64,000 nucleotides of DNA from Thermanaeromonas sp. C210 (GTDB lineage Bacteria; Bacillota; DSM-521; Neomoorellales; Neomoorellaceae), in the NCBI RefSeq assembly GCF_013167955.1, contig NZ_BLWF01000001.1, forward strand, positions 496,001 to 560,000, given 5' to 3'. The first letter of the stretch is position 1, and the number at the start of each line of letters is the position of its first letter. The notes under the pieces are model-generated. The model did no database searches. It saw only the letters and a list, made by a program, of their open reading frames with translations, and was not told the origin of the DNA. The translations under genes and the position numbers were made by a program. Shown here piece by piece: positions 32,164-43,242 of the stretch.

Positions 32164-32280
32164 CGTTGCCAAAGAGGAAAAAGATTACGCTTGGTTTGTC
32201 AGATTAAGTGAAAAGTACGGTTTGCTGCACCGGAAGGAAAAAGCGATTTGCATAGGTCCTTAACTAGGCCCTCAATTTTC

Positions 32281-32309
32281 TTGACACCTGGCGGCGTATT
32301 CTGTATGAT
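32281..32309 (+). promoter_or_regulatory. Promoter of the purine operon
   Basis: TTGACA at 32281-32286, exactly 17 bp, then TATGAT at 32304-32309. The leader from here to purE is about 260 nt and contains the riboswitch. Confidence 0.88.
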
Positions 32310-32395
32310 AAAACTGACTAAAAAAAGAATACGGGGTCTGTTAACCAGAGGCAGGGATCGTCACCGGGGTACCGGGAGTATGCGTCTTGGCTAAC

Positions 32396-32510
32396 AGGCT
32401 GAAAGTGTACCTCAGGGTTCCGCGCAAAGGGAGATCCTTTGCGGCCTGGTCCGAGTGGTACAGGCACCTTTTGGTGCCACACCGGAGGGACTAAAAACCC
32501 AGGCGGGTAG
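32396..32510 (+). ncRNA. ykkC-class riboswitch, probably PRPP-sensing
   Basis: The leader has the ykkC signature in order: TCAGGGTTCCGC at 32412-32423, a hairpin CGCAAAGG...CCTTTGCG, CTGGTCCGAGTGG, a hairpin GGCACC/GGTGCC, then CCGGAGGGACTAAAAACCC. GTGTACC and GGTACA close the first domain. Subtype 2 ykkC RNAs upstream of purine biosynthesis genes bind PRPP and switch genes on; here the first gene is purE, so PRPP is the best call. The 5' part (32330-32395) also pairs (CTGTTA with TAACAG) and may extend the aptamer. No guanine aptamer precedes it. Confidence 0.85.
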
Positions 32511-32555
32511 GTTTCAGCACACTTGGCGACCTACCGGGCCTGGGTTAATTAATTT
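32496..32555 (+). terminator. Riboswitch-controlled terminator before purE
   Basis: AACCCAGGC and GGTAGGT pair with ACCTACC and GCCTGGGTT in one long stem followed by a T/A-rich tract. Its 5' arm shares bases with the 3' end of the ykkC aptamer (CCCAGGCGGG), so ligand binding and termination exclude each other. Confidence 0.8.
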
Positions 32556-32571
32556 ATAAAGGGGTGATGGG

Positions 32572-33102
32572 ATGCAACAGCCTTTAGTGGGCATTGTCAT
32601 GGGCAGCGATTCGGACCTGCAGGTGATGAAGCAAGCAGCCGAGGTCTTGGATGAATTCGGCGTACCCTATGAAGTGCGTATTCTTTCCGCCCACCGCACC
32701 CCGGAAGCGGCCCTGGACTACGGCCGGGGAGCGGCGGACCGGGGGCTTAAGGTGTTGATTGCCGGAGCGGGGGGCGCAGCCCACTTGCCGGGCGTGCTGG
32801 CCTCTGTTACTCCTCTGCCGGTGATCGGCGTGCCCATTCACACTCCGGCCCTGGGAGGGCAGGATTCCCTTTATTCCATAGTTCAGATGCCCCGGGGAGT
32901 CCCGGTAGCCACGGTGGCCATCGACGGGGCCGCCAATGCGGCCTTGCTGGCCGTCCGGATACTGGCCGTGAAGGATTCCTCCCTGCAGGACGAACTCATA
33001 GCCTATAAGGACCGGCTGGCCCGGGAAGTACAGGAGAAGGATAGGAGATTACAAGCCTCGGGGCAGAATAGGTGTGAAGGAGAGGTGCCGGCCGATGATT
33101 GA
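32572..33102 (+). CDS. purE: N5-carboxyaminoimidazole ribonucleotide mutase PurE
   Basis: 176 residues. [17 protein letters not shown] at the N-terminus and [14 protein letters not shown], then [12 protein letters not shown] and [18 protein letters not shown], are PurE signatures. Converts N5-CAIR (or AIR plus CO2 in class II enzymes) to CAIR. purK is not in the operon. The last bases overlap purB. Confidence 0.96.
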   Translation: MQQPLVGIVMGSDSDLQVMKQAAEVLDEFGVPYEVRILSAHRTPEAALDYGRGAADRGLKVLIAGAGGAAHLPGVLASVTPLPVIGVPIHTPALGGQDSLYSIVQMPRGVPVATVAIDGAANAALLAVRILAVKDSSLQDELIAYKDRLAREVQEKDRRLQASGQNRCEGEVPADD

Positions 33103-34390
33103 GCGCTACACCTTGCCGGAAATGGCCCGCATCTGGGACGAGGAAAATAAGCTGCGCAAGTGGCTGGAGATCGAGATCTACGCCTGTGAAGCCTGGGCCG
33201 AGCTGGGAAGGATCCCGCCGGAGGCGGTGGCGGCAATTAAGGAAAAGGCCGCCTTTGACGTGGCCCGGGTCAAGGAAATAGAGGCCACGGTCCGGCACGA
33301 CGTCATCGCCTTTTTAACGAACGTTGCCGAGAGGGTGGGAGAGGCCTCGAAGTATATCCACCTGGGCATGACCTCCTCGGATGTCCTGGATACGGCTCTC
33401 GCCCTGCAGATGCGGGAAGCGGCCGACCAGCTCCTGGGAAGGCTGGAGGGCCTGCGGGGGGTGCTGGTAGAAAGGGCCAGGGAGCATAAGTTCACCCTTA
33501 TGATGGGACGCACCCACGGCATTCACGCCGAACCTACCACCTTGGGCCTCAAGCTCGCCTTGTGGGTTACGGAGGTGGACCGTAGCCGGGAAAGACTCCG
33601 GCAGGCGCGGGAAATGATCAGTGTAGGGAAAATTTCCGGCGCGGTGGGGACCTTTGCCCACGTGGATCCCTTCGTGGAAGAGTATGTCTGCCGCAAGTTG
33701 GGACTTAAGCCCGCCCCTGTTTCCACCCAGATCCTCCAGCGCGACCGCCACGCCCAATACCTTACCACCCTGGCCGTTATAGCCGGATCCCTGGAAAAGA
33801 TGGCCACGGAAATCCGCAACCTCCAGCGCACGGATATTCTGGAGGTGGAAGAGCCCTTTGCCCAGGGGCAGAAGGGTTCTTCTGCCATGCCCCACAAGCG
33901 AAATCCCATTATGTGTGAGCGGATAGCGGGCCTGGCCCGGGTGGTACGCGGAAACGCCCTGGCAGCCCTTGAAGATATGAGCCTCTGGCACGAACGGGAT
34001 TTAACCCACTCTTCGGTAGAGCGGATCATTATTCCCGACACCACCATCCTGCTGGACTACATGCTGGCCAAATTCACGGAAATAATGGCGGGTCTGACCG
34101 TTTACCCGGAGAACATGAGGCGGAACCTGGAACGGACCCACGGCCTCATCTTCTCCCAGCGCGTCCTGTTAGCCCTGGTGGAAAAGGGGATGTTGCGGGA
34201 AGAAGCCTATGCCCTGGTCCAGCGCCACGCAATGCAGGCCTGGCGGGAGGGGTTATCCTTCAAAGATTTGCTCCTGCGAGACCCCGAAGTTACCTCCCGC
34301 CTGAGCCCGGAAGAAATAGAGGGGGTGTTCGACTACAACTACCATCTGAAACATGTGGATTACATTTTCCGGCGCGCCGGCCTGGAATAA
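33095..34390 (+). CDS. purB: Adenylosuccinate lyase PurB
   Basis: 431 residues from the ATG at 33095 (GAAGGAGAGG upstream), overlapping purE by 8 bp; a GTG at 33074 is less likely. [27 protein letters not shown] and the flexible catalytic loop [12 protein letters not shown] are present. It acts twice in purine synthesis, splitting SAICAR and adenylosuccinate. Confidence 0.96.
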   Translation: MIERYTLPEMARIWDEENKLRKWLEIEIYACEAWAELGRIPPEAVAAIKEKAAFDVARVKEIEATVRHDVIAFLTNVAERVGEASKYIHLGMTSSDVLDTALALQMREAADQLLGRLEGLRGVLVERAREHKFTLMMGRTHGIHAEPTTLGLKLALWVTEVDRSRERLRQAREMISVGKISGAVGTFAHVDPFVEEYVCRKLGLKPAPVSTQILQRDRHAQYLTTLAVIAGSLEKMATEIRNLQRTDILEVEEPFAQGQKGSSAMPHKRNPIMCERIAGLARVVRGNALAALEDMSLWHERDLTHSSVERIIIPDTTILLDYMLAKFTEIMAGLTVYPENMRRNLERTHGLIFSQRVLLALVEKGMLREEAYALVQRHAMQAWREGLSFKDLLLRDPEVTSRLSPEEIEGVFDYNYHLKHVDYIFRRAGLE

Positions 34391-34428
34391 AAACATCTTT
34401 ATCTATCCGGTCGAAAGGGGACAAGCCA

Positions 34429-35145
34429 ATGGGCATGCGAGGGGAGCTCCTTTACGAGGGCAAGGCCAAGCGGGTTTACCGGACGGAACACCCCGACCTG
34501 TACCTGGTGGAGTTTAAAGACGATGCTACCGCCTTTGACGGGCTCAAAAAAGGGGTTATAGCCGGCAAGGGAGAAATCAACGCCCAGCTTTCTGCCCTCC
34601 TTTTCCGGAAGCTGGAGAAGGAGGGTATAGCCACCCACTTCGTGGAACTGGTGGGCCCGCGGGAAATGCTGGTCAAGGCCCTTAAAATCCTGCCGGTGGA
34701 GGTGGTGGTACGCAATATAGCCGCGGGCAGCCTTTCCCGGCGTTTGGGGCTGGCAGAGGGTACCCCCTTAAGAACGCCGGTGGTGGAATTCTATTATAAA
34801 TCCGACGAACTCCACGACCCCATGATTAACGAAGATCATATAGCCGCCTTGGATTTGGCCGGCCCCGATGAGGTAAAAGAATTTAAGGCACGGGCCCTGA
34901 AGATTAACGAGGTATTGACCCGGCTCTTAGAACCCGCCGGCCTTGTCCTGGTGGACTTTAAACTGGAGTTTGGCCTGCACCGTGGCCGGCTGCTCCTGGG
35001 GGATGAGATTTCTCCCGATACCTGCCGCTTCTGGGACCGAGATACCGGGGAAAAGCTGGATAAGGATCGCTTCCGGCGGGATCTAGGAGGCGTGGAGGAG
35101 GCCTACGCCTCCGTGTACGAGCGTATCAGCAAGGTGGTGGGTTGA
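34429..35145 (+). CDS. purC: SAICAR synthetase PurC
   Basis: 238 residues. [13 protein letters not shown] is the nucleotide-binding start, [20 protein letters not shown] and [15 protein letters not shown] follow, and [13 protein letters not shown] is the conserved C-terminal motif. Joins CAIR with aspartate using ATP. One base separates it from purS. Confidence 0.96.
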   Translation: MGMRGELLYEGKAKRVYRTEHPDLYLVEFKDDATAFDGLKKGVIAGKGEINAQLSALLFRKLEKEGIATHFVELVGPREMLVKALKILPVEVVVRNIAAGSLSRRLGLAEGTPLRTPVVEFYYKSDELHDPMINEDHIAALDLAGPDEVKEFKARALKINEVLTRLLEPAGLVLVDFKLEFGLHRGRLLLGDEISPDTCRFWDRDTGEKLDKDRFRRDLGGVEEAYASVYERISKVVG

Positions 35146-35146
35146 A

Positions 35147-35404
35147 GTGTCCAAGTTGTACCTGGCCCGGGTCCACGTGACCCTGAAGACGGGCGTCATG
35201 GACCCCCAGGGGGAAGCGGTGAAGCAGGGGCTGTTGACCCTTGGATACCAAGGGGTAAAAGAGGTCCGGGTGGGTAAATACCTGGAAGTGCGCCTGGAGG
35301 CCCCGGATGAGGAAGAAGCACGGCACCGGGCAGAGGAGATGTGCCGGCGCCTGCTGGCCAATCCGGTCCTTGAGGATTACATCGTAGAGGTGGCCGAAGG
35401 ATGA
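35147..35404 (+). CDS. purS: FGAM synthase subunit PurS
   Basis: 85 residues from a [22 protein letters not shown] and [11 protein letters not shown] are typical of the small PurS dimer that holds PurQ and PurL together. Overlaps purQ by 4 bp (ATGA). Confidence 0.95.
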   Translation: MSKLYLARVHVTLKTGVMDPQGEAVKQGLLTLGYQGVKEVRVGKYLEVRLEAPDEEEARHRAEEMCRRLLANPVLEDYIVEVAEG

Positions 35405-36123
35405 GGTTCGGAGTCATCGTATTTCCCGGCTCCAACTGCGATCAGGACGTCTATTACGCCCTGAAAGAAGTCCTCGGGCAACCGGTGGACTACCTCTGGT
35501 ATGCCGAAACCCGCCTGAAAGGCTATGACTGCCTGATACTGCCGGGGGGATTTTCTTACGGCGATTATTTGCGGCCCGGGGCCATTGCCAGTTTGTCCCC
35601 CATCATGACGGCGGTAAAGGATTTTGCCCTCGAGGGGGGCCTGGTGCTGGGCATCTGTAACGGGTTTCAGATTCTTTTGGAAGCGGGGCTGTTGCCCGGG
35701 GCCATGCTGCGCAACCGCTGCCTCCAATTCCGCTGCCAGGACGTCTACCTTAAGGTGGAAAACAATACCACTCCCTTCACCGGCCGTTTTGCCCGGGGGC
35801 AGGTGCTAAGGATGCCCATTGCCCATAATGAGGGGAATTATTACGTCGACCCCGCAACCCTGGGGCGTTTAAAGGAGAAAAATCAAATTGTCTTCCGGTA
35901 CAGCAATCCGGAGGGGGAGATAACCCCTGCGGCCAACCCCAACGGTTCGGTAGACAATATTGCCGGAGTCATAAACGAAGAGGGAAACATTCTGGGCCTT
36001 ATGCCCCACCCGGAGCGCTGTGTGGAGGAGCTCCTGAGCGGCACCGACGGGCGGGAGCTCTTTGCTTCCATTGTGGACTGGTGGGCGCAGCAGGGCTTGC
36101 GCGGTCTGTCTAACAGTTTTTGA
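35401..36123 (+). CDS. purQ: FGAM synthase glutaminase subunit PurQ
   Basis: 240 residues, class I glutamine amidotransferase. [25 protein letters not shown] with the catalytic cysteine, and [10 protein letters not shown] with the catalytic histidine. Supplies ammonia to PurL. Confidence 0.96.
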   Translation: MRFGVIVFPGSNCDQDVYYALKEVLGQPVDYLWYAETRLKGYDCLILPGGFSYGDYLRPGAIASLSPIMTAVKDFALEGGLVLGICNGFQILLEAGLLPGAMLRNRCLQFRCQDVYLKVENNTTPFTGRFARGQVLRMPIAHNEGNYYVDPATLGRLKEKNQIVFRYSNPEGEITPAANPNGSVDNIAGVINEEGNILGLMPHPERCVEELLSGTDGRELFASIVDWWAQQGLRGLSNSF

Positions 36124-36139
36124 CGAAGGAGAGAAACCC

Positions 36140-38341
36140 ATGAAGGAAGAGGTCTGGCGGCAGATGGGCCTGACGGACGAAGAATACGAGCGCATTAAAA
36201 CCCTCTTGGGGCGGGAGCCCAACTACGTGGAACTGGGCATGTTTGCCGTCATGTGGTCCGAACACTGCGGCTACAAGCATTCGCGCCCCTTTTTAAAAAT
36301 GTTTCCCACCGAGGCCCCCTGGGTCCTGCAGGGCCCGGGAGAGAATGCGGGGGTTATAGATATCGGCGACGGCCAGGCCGTGGTGTTTAAGATGGAAAGC
36401 CATAACCACCCGTCGGCCATCGAACCCTTCCAGGGCGCGGCAACCGGCGTGGGAGGTATTGTGCGGGACATCTTCGCCATGGGTGCGCGGCCCATAGCTC
36501 TGCTGGATTCTTTGCGCTTTGGTCCCCCAGACAACCCCCGGAACCGCTACCTTTTAAGCGGAGTGGTAAGCGGAATATCCTTTTACGGAAATTGCATCGG
36601 GGTTCCCACCGTGGGAGGTGAAGTAGCCTTTGCTCCCTGCTACTCCGGCAACCCCCTGGTCAACGTTATGTGTGTGGGTCTGCTGGAGCACGGCCGGGTC
36701 CAGCGGGGCCGGGCCGACGGGATAGGGAATGCCGTTATGGTAGCAGGAGCCCCCACCGGCCGCGACGGCCTCCACGGTGCCACCTTTGCCTCCGAAGGGT
36801 TGGGCGAAGCATCGGAGGAACGCCGGCCCTCCGTACAGGTAGGCGACCCCTTCCGGGAGAAGCTGTTGATTGAGGCCTGCCTGGAGGTGGTGAAGGAGGA
36901 CCTCCTGGTGGGCATGCAGGACATGGGAGCTGCCGGCCTGACCAGTTCCACCGCCGAGATGGCTTCCCGGGCCGGTACAGGAATGGAGATCGACGTGGAG
37001 CTGGTGCCGCGGCGGGAAGAGGGCATGACACCCTATGAAGTCATGCTGTCGGAATCCCAGGAGAGGATGCTACTGGTCCCCAAAAGGGGCAGAGAAGAGC
37101 GGGTGAAGTCCATTTTTGCCCGTTGGGGCCTGGAGGCCGCGGTGATAGGGCGGGTGACCGGTGACGGCGTGCTGCGGGTGAGGGAAGGGAACCGCGTGGT
37201 GGCCGAAGTGCCCGCGCGCTATCTCACGGACGAATGCCCGGTTTATGTGAGGAAGCGGGAACGTCCCCCATATCTGGCGGAGGTGCAGGCCTACGACTGG
37301 TCGGCCCTGCCGGAACCGGTGGACTACGGCGATACCCTCCTCAGGCTTCTCTCTTCTCCTAACATTGCCAGTAAGGAAGGGGTCTACCGGCAGTACGATT
37401 ATATGGTACGCACCGATACGGTGGTAAGGCCGGGTGCCGATGCAGCCGTGCTGCGAATTAAAGGTACCCGGAAGGGGTTGGCCCTAACCGCCGACGGCAA
37501 TGCCCGTTACTGTTACCTGGACCCGGAGACCGGGGGAGCCATTGCCGTGGCCGAAGCGGCTCGCAATGTTTCCTGCGTAGGCGCCCGGCCCCTGGGCCTG
37601 ACGGACTGTTTGAATTTCGGTAACCCCGAAAAACCGGAAGTAGCCTGGCAGTTCTACCACTGCATCGCGGGGATGAGCCGGGCCTGTAGGCGCCTCAACA
37701 TTCCGGTAGTTGGGGGCAACGTCAGCTTTTACAATGAAACCGGGGGGAAGGACATATACCCCACACCGGTGGTAGGAATGGTGGGGCTGCTGGAAAATAT
37801 CGAGGGCCGGTGCACCCCCGGTTTCAAGGCCGAAGGCCATGTGGTGCTGCTCCTGGGGGAAACCCTGGACGAGTTGGGCGGAAGCGAATACCTGGCCTTA
37901 ATCCACGGTGTGGTGGCCGGCCGGCCGCCCCGGCTGGATCTGGAGCGGGAGGCGGCCGTGCAGGAAACGGTGCGCCAAGCCATCGGCCGGGGGCTGGTAG
38001 AAGCAGCTCACGACTGTTCGGACGGGGGTCTGGCCGTGGCTCTGGCAGAGATGTGCATCCTGGGCCGCGTAGGGGCCCGGATCCACTTGGAAGAAGTAGG
38101 GCGTGTCGACAGCCTCCTTTTCTCCGAAAGCCAGTCACGGGTTATCGTAAGCGTTCGGCCGGAAAAGGTGGCCGCAGTGGAGGCCTTGGCTCGGGCGAGG
38201 CAGGTGCCCCTTAAAGTCCTGGGAACCTGCGGGGGGCAGGTCCTGGAGATTAGGGTAGGCCTCGTTAAGGCCGTAAACCTCACCCTAGAGGAGATGGAAG
38301 CAGCATGGCGGGGGAGCCTGGCCACATTTCTGGAGGGTTAG
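36140..38341 (+). CDS. purL: FGAM synthase large subunit PurL
   Basis: 733 residues from the ATG at 36140 (GAAGGAGAG upstream), the size of the bacterial small Pur[19 protein letters not shown] near the N-terminus, [15 protein letters not shown] and [17 protein letters not shown] are present. An upstream frame overlapping purQ is not used. Its end overlaps purF by 37 bp. Confidence 0.96.
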   Translation: MKEEVWRQMGLTDEEYERIKTLLGREPNYVELGMFAVMWSEHCGYKHSRPFLKMFPTEAPWVLQGPGENAGVIDIGDGQAVVFKMESHNHPSAIEPFQGAATGVGGIVRDIFAMGARPIALLDSLRFGPPDNPRNRYLLSGVVSGISFYGNCIGVPTVGGEVAFAPCYSGNPLVNVMCVGLLEHGRVQRGRADGIGNAVMVAGAPTGRDGLHGATFASEGLGEASEERRPSVQVGDPFREKLLIEACLEVVKEDLLVGMQDMGAAGLTSSTAEMASRAGTGMEIDVELVPRREEGMTPYEVMLSESQERMLLVPKRGREERVKSIFARWGLEAAVIGRVTGDGVLRVREGNRVVAEVPARYLTDECPVYVRKRERPPYLAEVQAYDWSALPEPVDYGDTLLRLLSSPNIASKEGVYRQYDYMVRTDTVVRPGADAAVLRIKGTRKGLALTADGNARYCYLDPETGGAIAVAEAARNVSCVGARPLGLTDCLNFGNPEKPEVAWQFYHCIAGMSRACRRLNIPVVGGNVSFYNETGGKDIYPTPVVGMVGLLENIEGRCTPGFKAEGHVVLLLGETLDELGGSEYLALIHGVVAGRPPRLDLEREAAVQETVRQAIGRGLVEAAHDCSDGGLAVALAEMCILGRVGARIHLEEVGRVDSLLFSESQSRVIVSVRPEKVAAVEALARARQVPLKVLGTCGGQVLEIRVGLVKAVNLTLEEMEAAWRGSLATFLEG

Positions 38342-39696
38342 CCAAGTTCCGGGAAGAATGCGGTGTTTTCGGTATTTATGGTCCGGGAGCCGAGGTGGCG
38401 CAGCTTACCTATTACGGCCTATTTGCCCTCCAGCACCGGGGGCAGGAAAGCGCCGGTATGGCCGTAAGCTGCGGCAGCGAGATAGAGGTGTATAAAGGGT
38501 TGGGCCTCGTGGCGGAGGTCTTCCGCCCCGACCATCTGCAGACTTTAAAGGGAGAGGTGGCCATAGGCCACGTTCGTTATTCCACCACCGGCTCCACCTC
38601 CCTGGTCAACGCCCAGCCCCTGGTGGCCAGCACGGGACAGGGGATGCTGGCGGTGGCCCACAACGGCAACCTGGTAAACACCTCCTCCTTGCGCCGCAAA
38701 CTGAGCGCGGAGGGCTCGGTTTTCCAGACTACTACCGACAGTGAAATTATTTTAAACCTGCTGGCCCGTTACCGGCATCATCCCCTACCGGAAGCTATAA
38801 GGCAGTGCATGGCCGAATTAAAGGGAGCTTACAGCCTGGTCATAATGACGGAGAAACGACTTTTCGGTGTGCGGGATCCCCACGGGATAAGGCCCCTCTG
38901 TTTGGGTAGACTGGGCACCTCAGTTGTACTGGCCTCGGAGTCTTGCGCCCTAGATGTCCTGGGGGCAGAATTAATACGGGAAGTGGAGCCGGGAGAAATT
39001 ATAATTATTGACGAACATGGTATTTCCTCCCTCCAGGGTCCCCGGGCGGACCGTCCGGCCCACTGTATTTTCGAGTTTATTTATTTTGCGCGGCCGGACA
39101 GCACCCTCGAGGGGATGAATGTTTATGCCGTAAGGAGGGAGCTGGGACGGCGTCTGGCGGCCGAGTGTCGGGTGGACGCCGACCTGGTCATTCCGGTGCC
39201 CGATTCGGGAGTTGCGGCAGCCGGCGGGTATGCCGAGGGATCGGGCCTACCGCTGGTGGAAGGCTTGATCAAGAACCGCTACGTGGGCCGGACCTTCATC
39301 CAGCCGACCCAGGAGAGTCGGGAACTGGGGGTGCGCTTGAAGCTCAATCCCATCCGCTCCCTCCTCCGGGGCAAGCGGATCATTATCATCGATGATTCCC
39401 TCGTAAGGGGCACTACCAGCCGACACATCATCCAGATGCTGCGGGAGGCAGGCGCCAAGGAGGTCCACCTTCTAATCGCGTCTCCCCCGGTACTTCACCC
39501 CTGTTATTACGGCATCGATACCAGCGCCTACGGGGAGCTGATTGCGGCTCGCTGGCCGGTGGAAAGAGTAAGGCGTTACGTGGGGTGCGATACCCTTTAT
39601 TACTTGAGCTTGGAAGGCCTCTTGAGCGCCTTCGGCCCCCAAAGGGACGATTACTGCACGGCCTGTTTTACCGGCTGTTATCCGGTGCCCCTTTAG
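38305..39696 (+). CDS. purF: Amidophosphoribosyltransferase PurF
   Basis: 463 residues, including a propeptide of about 18 residues before the catalytic C19 of CGVFGIYG. Glutaminase motifs [10 protein letters not shown] and [12 protein letters not shown]-binding motif [14 protein letters not shown]. Cysteines C-x2-C near the end ([11 protein letters not shown]) suggest the Fe-S ligands seen in Bacillus PurF. Catalyses the first committed step, consuming PRPP, the likely riboswitch ligand. Confidence 0.96.
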   Translation: MAGEPGHISGGLAKFREECGVFGIYGPGAEVAQLTYYGLFALQHRGQESAGMAVSCGSEIEVYKGLGLVAEVFRPDHLQTLKGEVAIGHVRYSTTGSTSLVNAQPLVASTGQGMLAVAHNGNLVNTSSLRRKLSAEGSVFQTTTDSEIILNLLARYRHHPLPEAIRQCMAELKGAYSLVIMTEKRLFGVRDPHGIRPLCLGRLGTSVVLASESCALDVLGAELIREVEPGEIIIIDEHGISSLQGPRADRPAHCIFEFIYFARPDSTLEGMNVYAVRRELGRRLAAECRVDADLVIPVPDSGVAAAGGYAEGSGLPLVEGLIKNRYVGRTFIQPTQESRELGVRLKLNPIRSLLRGKRIIIIDDSLVRGTTSRHIIQMLREAGAKEVHLLIASPPVLHPCYYGIDTSAYGELIAARWPVERVRRYVGCDTLYYLSLEGLLSAFGPQRDDYCTACFTGCYPVPL

Positions 39697-39770
39697 GGGA
39701 TTATGGTTCGGCAGAAGTTTTGAGCCGGGATATACGGCGAATTAAGATATGTATTAAGGAGGCCTGGGCG

Positions 39771-40820
39771 TTGAGCAGGCGGAACTGGACCTATGCGGCG
39801 GCGGGAGTCGATATCGTTGCCGGCAGCCGCGCGGTGGAACTGATGCGGGAGCACGTGCGCAGTACGTGGCGGCCGGGGGTTTTGGGGGATATCGGAGGCT
39901 TTGGGGGCCTTTTTGCCCTTAAGGGGACGTACCGGGAGCCGGTGCTGGTGGCCGGGGCCGACGGGGTTGGTACCAAGTTAAAAATTGCCTTCATGCTGGA
40001 CCGTCACCATACCGTCGGCCAGGATGTAGTGGCCATGTGCGTGAATGACATCCTGGTTCACGGGGCGGAACCCCTTTTCTTCCTCGACTATCTGGCGGTG
40101 GGCAAGCTCGACCCGGAAAAGGCAGCCGCTATCGTTAAGGGTGTGGCCGCGGCCTGTCGGCTGGCCGGGTGCGCCCTCCTGGGAGGAGAAACGGCGGAGA
40201 TGCCCGGCTTTTATTCCCCGGGCGAATACGACCTGGCGGGATTTGCCGTAGGCGTGGTGGAAAGGAAGGAACTTCTGGACGGTACGGCCATCCGGCCCGG
40301 TCAGGCTGTAGTTGGGCTGGCCTCGTCAGGGCTCCATTCCAACGGCTTTTCCCTGGCCCGCCGGGTGCTCCTGGAAGAGGCCGGCCTGTCCCTCGGCGGG
40401 GAAATACCGGTGCTGGGTTCCACCTTGGGAGAGGAAATGCTGAAGCCCGCCCGCATTTATGTAAGGGCCCTGCTGCCCCTGATCCGGGAAGGGCTCATCA
40501 AGGGCCTGGCCCACATTACCGGCGGCGGCCTCGTCGAAAACCCGCCGCGCATTCTGCCCCCGGGGGTGGCCCTGCGCCTTTACCGGGGAGAGTGGCCGGT
40601 CCCCCCTATCTTCAATTTGATCCAGGAAGCCGGGGGCATTTCTGACCTTGAGATGTACCGCACCTTCAATATGGGCCTGGGAATGCTGGCGGTGGTAGAA
40701 AAAGGGCAAGTCCCTTCCGTCCTCACCCGCCTGCGGGCGGCCGGAGAGCTCCCTTACCTCGTGGGCGAAGTGGTGGAAGGGGCAGGGGAGGTGGAGTTCG
40801 TTCCGCCCCTGGAAGGGTAG
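39771..40820 (+). CDS. purM: AIR synthetase PurM
   Basis: 349 residues from a TTG at 39771 preceded by AAGGAGG; a longer frame that begins inside purF is a shadow. [28 protein letters not shown], and [13 protein letters not shown] are PurM motifs. Makes AIR from FGAM with ATP. Confidence 0.95.
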   Translation: MSRRNWTYAAAGVDIVAGSRAVELMREHVRSTWRPGVLGDIGGFGGLFALKGTYREPVLVAGADGVGTKLKIAFMLDRHHTVGQDVVAMCVNDILVHGAEPLFFLDYLAVGKLDPEKAAAIVKGVAAACRLAGCALLGGETAEMPGFYSPGEYDLAGFAVGVVERKELLDGTAIRPGQAVVGLASSGLHSNGFSLARRVLLEEAGLSLGGEIPVLGSTLGEEMLKPARIYVRALLPLIREGLIKGLAHITGGGLVENPPRILPPGVALRLYRGEWPVPPIFNLIQEAGGISDLEMYRTFNMGLGMLAVVEKGQVPSVLTRLRAAGELPYLVGEVVEGAGEVEFVPPLEG

Positions 40821-41008
40821 TTAGGCAGCCACCCCTTCCTTACTTCGGCCCGGCGAGGCAAGGCAGTTTACGGTGGCGGGGCGGAGGAGGCGCCGGCAGG
40901 TTGGGGTCTAAAAGGAGCATACTGCTGTGGTAGGGGACCTTTCCGGAGATACGGGAAGACCCCGCGGCCGGCCATGGTAGAGAGAAAACAAATTAAGGGG
41001 GGAAAAGG
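40821..41008. other. purM-purN gap, nothing recognised
   Basis: 188 bp, GC-rich, without a clear promoter, terminator or reading frame; probably a simple spacer within the operon. Confidence 0.5.
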
Positions 41009-41617
41009 ATGTCCCTACCTATTGGAGTACTGGCTTCGGGCCGGGGCAGCAACCTGGAGGCCATTATACGGGCCCGGGAGGCCGGGGAGCTTCCGGTAGA
41101 GCTCAAGGTGGTCATAAGTGATAAAAGGGAGGCCCGCGCCCTCCGGATTGCGGCCGAACACGGCATCCCGGCGGAATTTCTGGATCCCCGGGCTTTTCCC
41201 GACCGGGTGAGCTATGATTTAGCCCTCGCGGCCCGCCTTAAAGAAGCAGGGGTAGAGCTGGTGGTCCTGGCGGGTTTCATGCGCATCTTGAGTCCGGCCT
41301 TCCTGGAACAGTTTCCCCTGCGGGTGATAAATATCCATCCCGCCCTTTTGCCGGCCTTTCCCGGTTTGGAAGCCCAGCGGCAGGCCTGGGAATACGGAGT
41401 AAAGATCAGCGGCTGTACGGTCCACTTTGTGGATGTCGGCGTGGACACCGGCCCCATTATCGCTCAGGCAGCCGTGACCGTAGAAGATGGCGACACGCCC
41501 GAAACCCTGGCCGAGCGCATACTGGAGCAAGAGCACAGGCTGTTGCCGGAGGCTATACGCTGGATAGCCCAGGGACGCGTTCGAGTCCAGGGCCGCCGGG
41601 TATACGTGGAGAAATAG
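41009..41617 (+). CDS. purN: GAR transformylase PurN
   Basis: 202 residues. [45 protein letters not shown] (catalytic Asn and His), and [17 protein letters not shown] (catalytic Asp). Formyl transfer from 10-formyl-THF, plentiful in an organism using the Wood-Ljungdahl pathway if that is present. Confidence 0.96.
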   Translation: MSLPIGVLASGRGSNLEAIIRAREAGELPVELKVVISDKREARALRIAAEHGIPAEFLDPRAFPDRVSYDLALAARLKEAGVELVVLAGFMRILSPAFLEQFPLRVINIHPALLPAFPGLEAQRQAWEYGVKISGCTVHFVDVGVDTGPIIAQAAVTVEDGDTPETLAERILEQEHRLLPEAIRWIAQGRVRVQGRRVYVEK

Positions 41618-41648
41618 ACCTGCAGAATACCGAAAGGAGGAAACGGAC

Positions 41649-43187
41649 GTGACACGCAGAGCCTTGCTCAGTGTTTGGGACAAGAGGGGCCTGGTCGACT
41701 TTGCCAGGGGGCTTGTGGAGCTGGGATGGGAAATCATTTCCACCGGAGGGACGGCCAAGGTCCTGCAAGATGCCGGCCTGCCCGTCACCCCCGTCCAGGA
41801 CGTGACGGGTTTTCCGGGCATACTGGAAGGTAGAGTCAAGACCCTGCACCCCATGCTCCACGGCGGCATATTGGCCAAGCGCACGCCGGAGCACCTGGCC
41901 CAGCTGGATGAGCTGGGAATCAAACCCATCGACCTGGTAGCGATAAACCTTTATCCCTTCCAGGAAACCATCTCCCGCCCGGGCTGTACTATAGAGGAGG
42001 CCATTGAAAACATCGATATAGGCGGGCCGGCCATGGTGCGGGCGGCGGCTAAAAATCATGAATATGTCACGGTGATTGTGAACCCCGAGCGTTATGAAGA
42101 GGTCCTGGCCTGCCTGCGCCAGAACGGCGATGTGGACCTGGCCACCCGGAGGAAGCTGGCAGCCGAGGCCTTCGCCCATACGGCGGCCTATGATGCAGCC
42201 ATCGCCCTTTACTGGCAGGGCGAAGCCTACGGCCAGGAAAGTTTCCCGCCCGCCTTTTTCCTGGTGGGGTTCAAGGTCCAGGACCTGCGCTACGGCGAAA
42301 ACCCCCACCAGGGTGCGGCCTTTTACCGGCTGCCCCGCGTACCGGCCGGCAGCCTGGCCGGCAGCCGCCAACTCCAGGGGAAGGAACTTTCCTACAACAA
42401 TATAATGGACCTGGATGCCGCCTGGAACCTGGTAAGGGAGTTTAAGGAGCCGTTGGTGACCATTATTAAGCACACCAACCCGTGTGGGGCGGCCAAGGGG
42501 GGAACGGCCGCGGAGGCCTACCGGAGGGCTTACGAAGCGGACCCCCTTTCGGCCTTCGGCGGCATAGTGGGTTGCAACCGGCCGGTGGACCGGGAGATGG
42601 CCGAAGAGCTGGTCAAAACTTTCCTGGAAGCCGTTATTGCTCCCCTCTTCACCCCCGTAGCCCTGGAAATCCTGCGGTCCAAGCCTAACATGCGCCTGGT
42701 GGCGGCGGGCGAGGGGCAGGCCTCCGCTGGCTTTTGCCAGGTGCGACCCGTAAGCGGCGGATTTCTCGTGCAAGAGCCCGATCTCCGCGAAGTGCGAGGG
42801 GAAGAGCTGAAAGTGGTGACCAGGCGCCGTCCGAGCCCCGAGGAAATGGAAGACCTCCTTTTCGCCTGGAAGGTAGTTAAACATGTAAAATCCAACGCTA
42901 TTGTAGTCGCTAAGAAGGGTGTTACCCTCGGGATAGGTGCCGGGCAGATGAACAGGGTGGGCGCCGCCCGCCTGGCCCTGGAACAGGCGGGAGAAAAGGC
43001 CCGGGGGGCAGTACTGGCTTCGGATGCCTTCTTCCCCTTCCCCGACACGGTGGAGGCCGCCGCGAAAGCCGGGATCACGGCGATAATCCAGCCCGGGGGA
43101 TCCATCAGGGATAAAGAATCCATAGCCTGCGCCGACGAATACGGTCTTACTATGGTCTTCACCGGCGTGCGCCACTTCCGGCACTAA
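41649..43187 (+). CDS. purH: Bifunctional AICAR transformylase/IMP cyclohydrolase PurH
   Basis: 512 residues from a GTG (AAAGGAGGAAA upstream). The N-terminal IMP cyclohydrolase domain has [20 protein letters not shown] and [13 protein letters not shown]. The C-terminal transformylase domain has [11 protein letters not shown] and [10 protein letters not shown], and [11 protein letters not shown]. Last two steps to IMP. Confidence 0.97.
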   Translation: MTRRALLSVWDKRGLVDFARGLVELGWEIISTGGTAKVLQDAGLPVTPVQDVTGFPGILEGRVKTLHPMLHGGILAKRTPEHLAQLDELGIKPIDLVAINLYPFQETISRPGCTIEEAIENIDIGGPAMVRAAAKNHEYVTVIVNPERYEEVLACLRQNGDVDLATRRKLAAEAFAHTAAYDAAIALYWQGEAYGQESFPPAFFLVGFKVQDLRYGENPHQGAAFYRLPRVPAGSLAGSRQLQGKELSYNNIMDLDAAWNLVREFKEPLVTIIKHTNPCGAAKGGTAAEAYRRAYEADPLSAFGGIVGCNRPVDREMAEELVKTFLEAVIAPLFTPVALEILRSKPNMRLVAAGEGQASAGFCQVRPVSGGFLVQEPDLREVRGEELKVVTRRRPSPEEMEDLLFAWKVVKHVKSNAIVVAKKGVTLGIGAGQMNRVGAARLALEQAGEKARGAVLASDAFFPFPDTVEAAAKAGITAIIQPGGSIRDKESIACADEYGLTMVFTGVRHFRH

Positions 43188-43242
43188 GGAAGGCGGGCCG
43201 GTTGCGAAGGCGAGTATATTTTCCCTTGAAGGGGGGATAGCC

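Noticed and set aside
32330-32560. T-box or guanine riboswitch upstream of purE
   Set aside because: The T-box consensus and the purine-aptamer loops are missing, while the ykkC motifs are all present.
36062-36139. PurL start inside purQ
   Set aside because: The ATG at 36140 has a good ribosome site and gives the family length.
39585-39770. PurM start inside purF
   Set aside because: The 62 extra residues are a shadow of purF in another frame; TTG at 39771 has AAGGAGG upstream.
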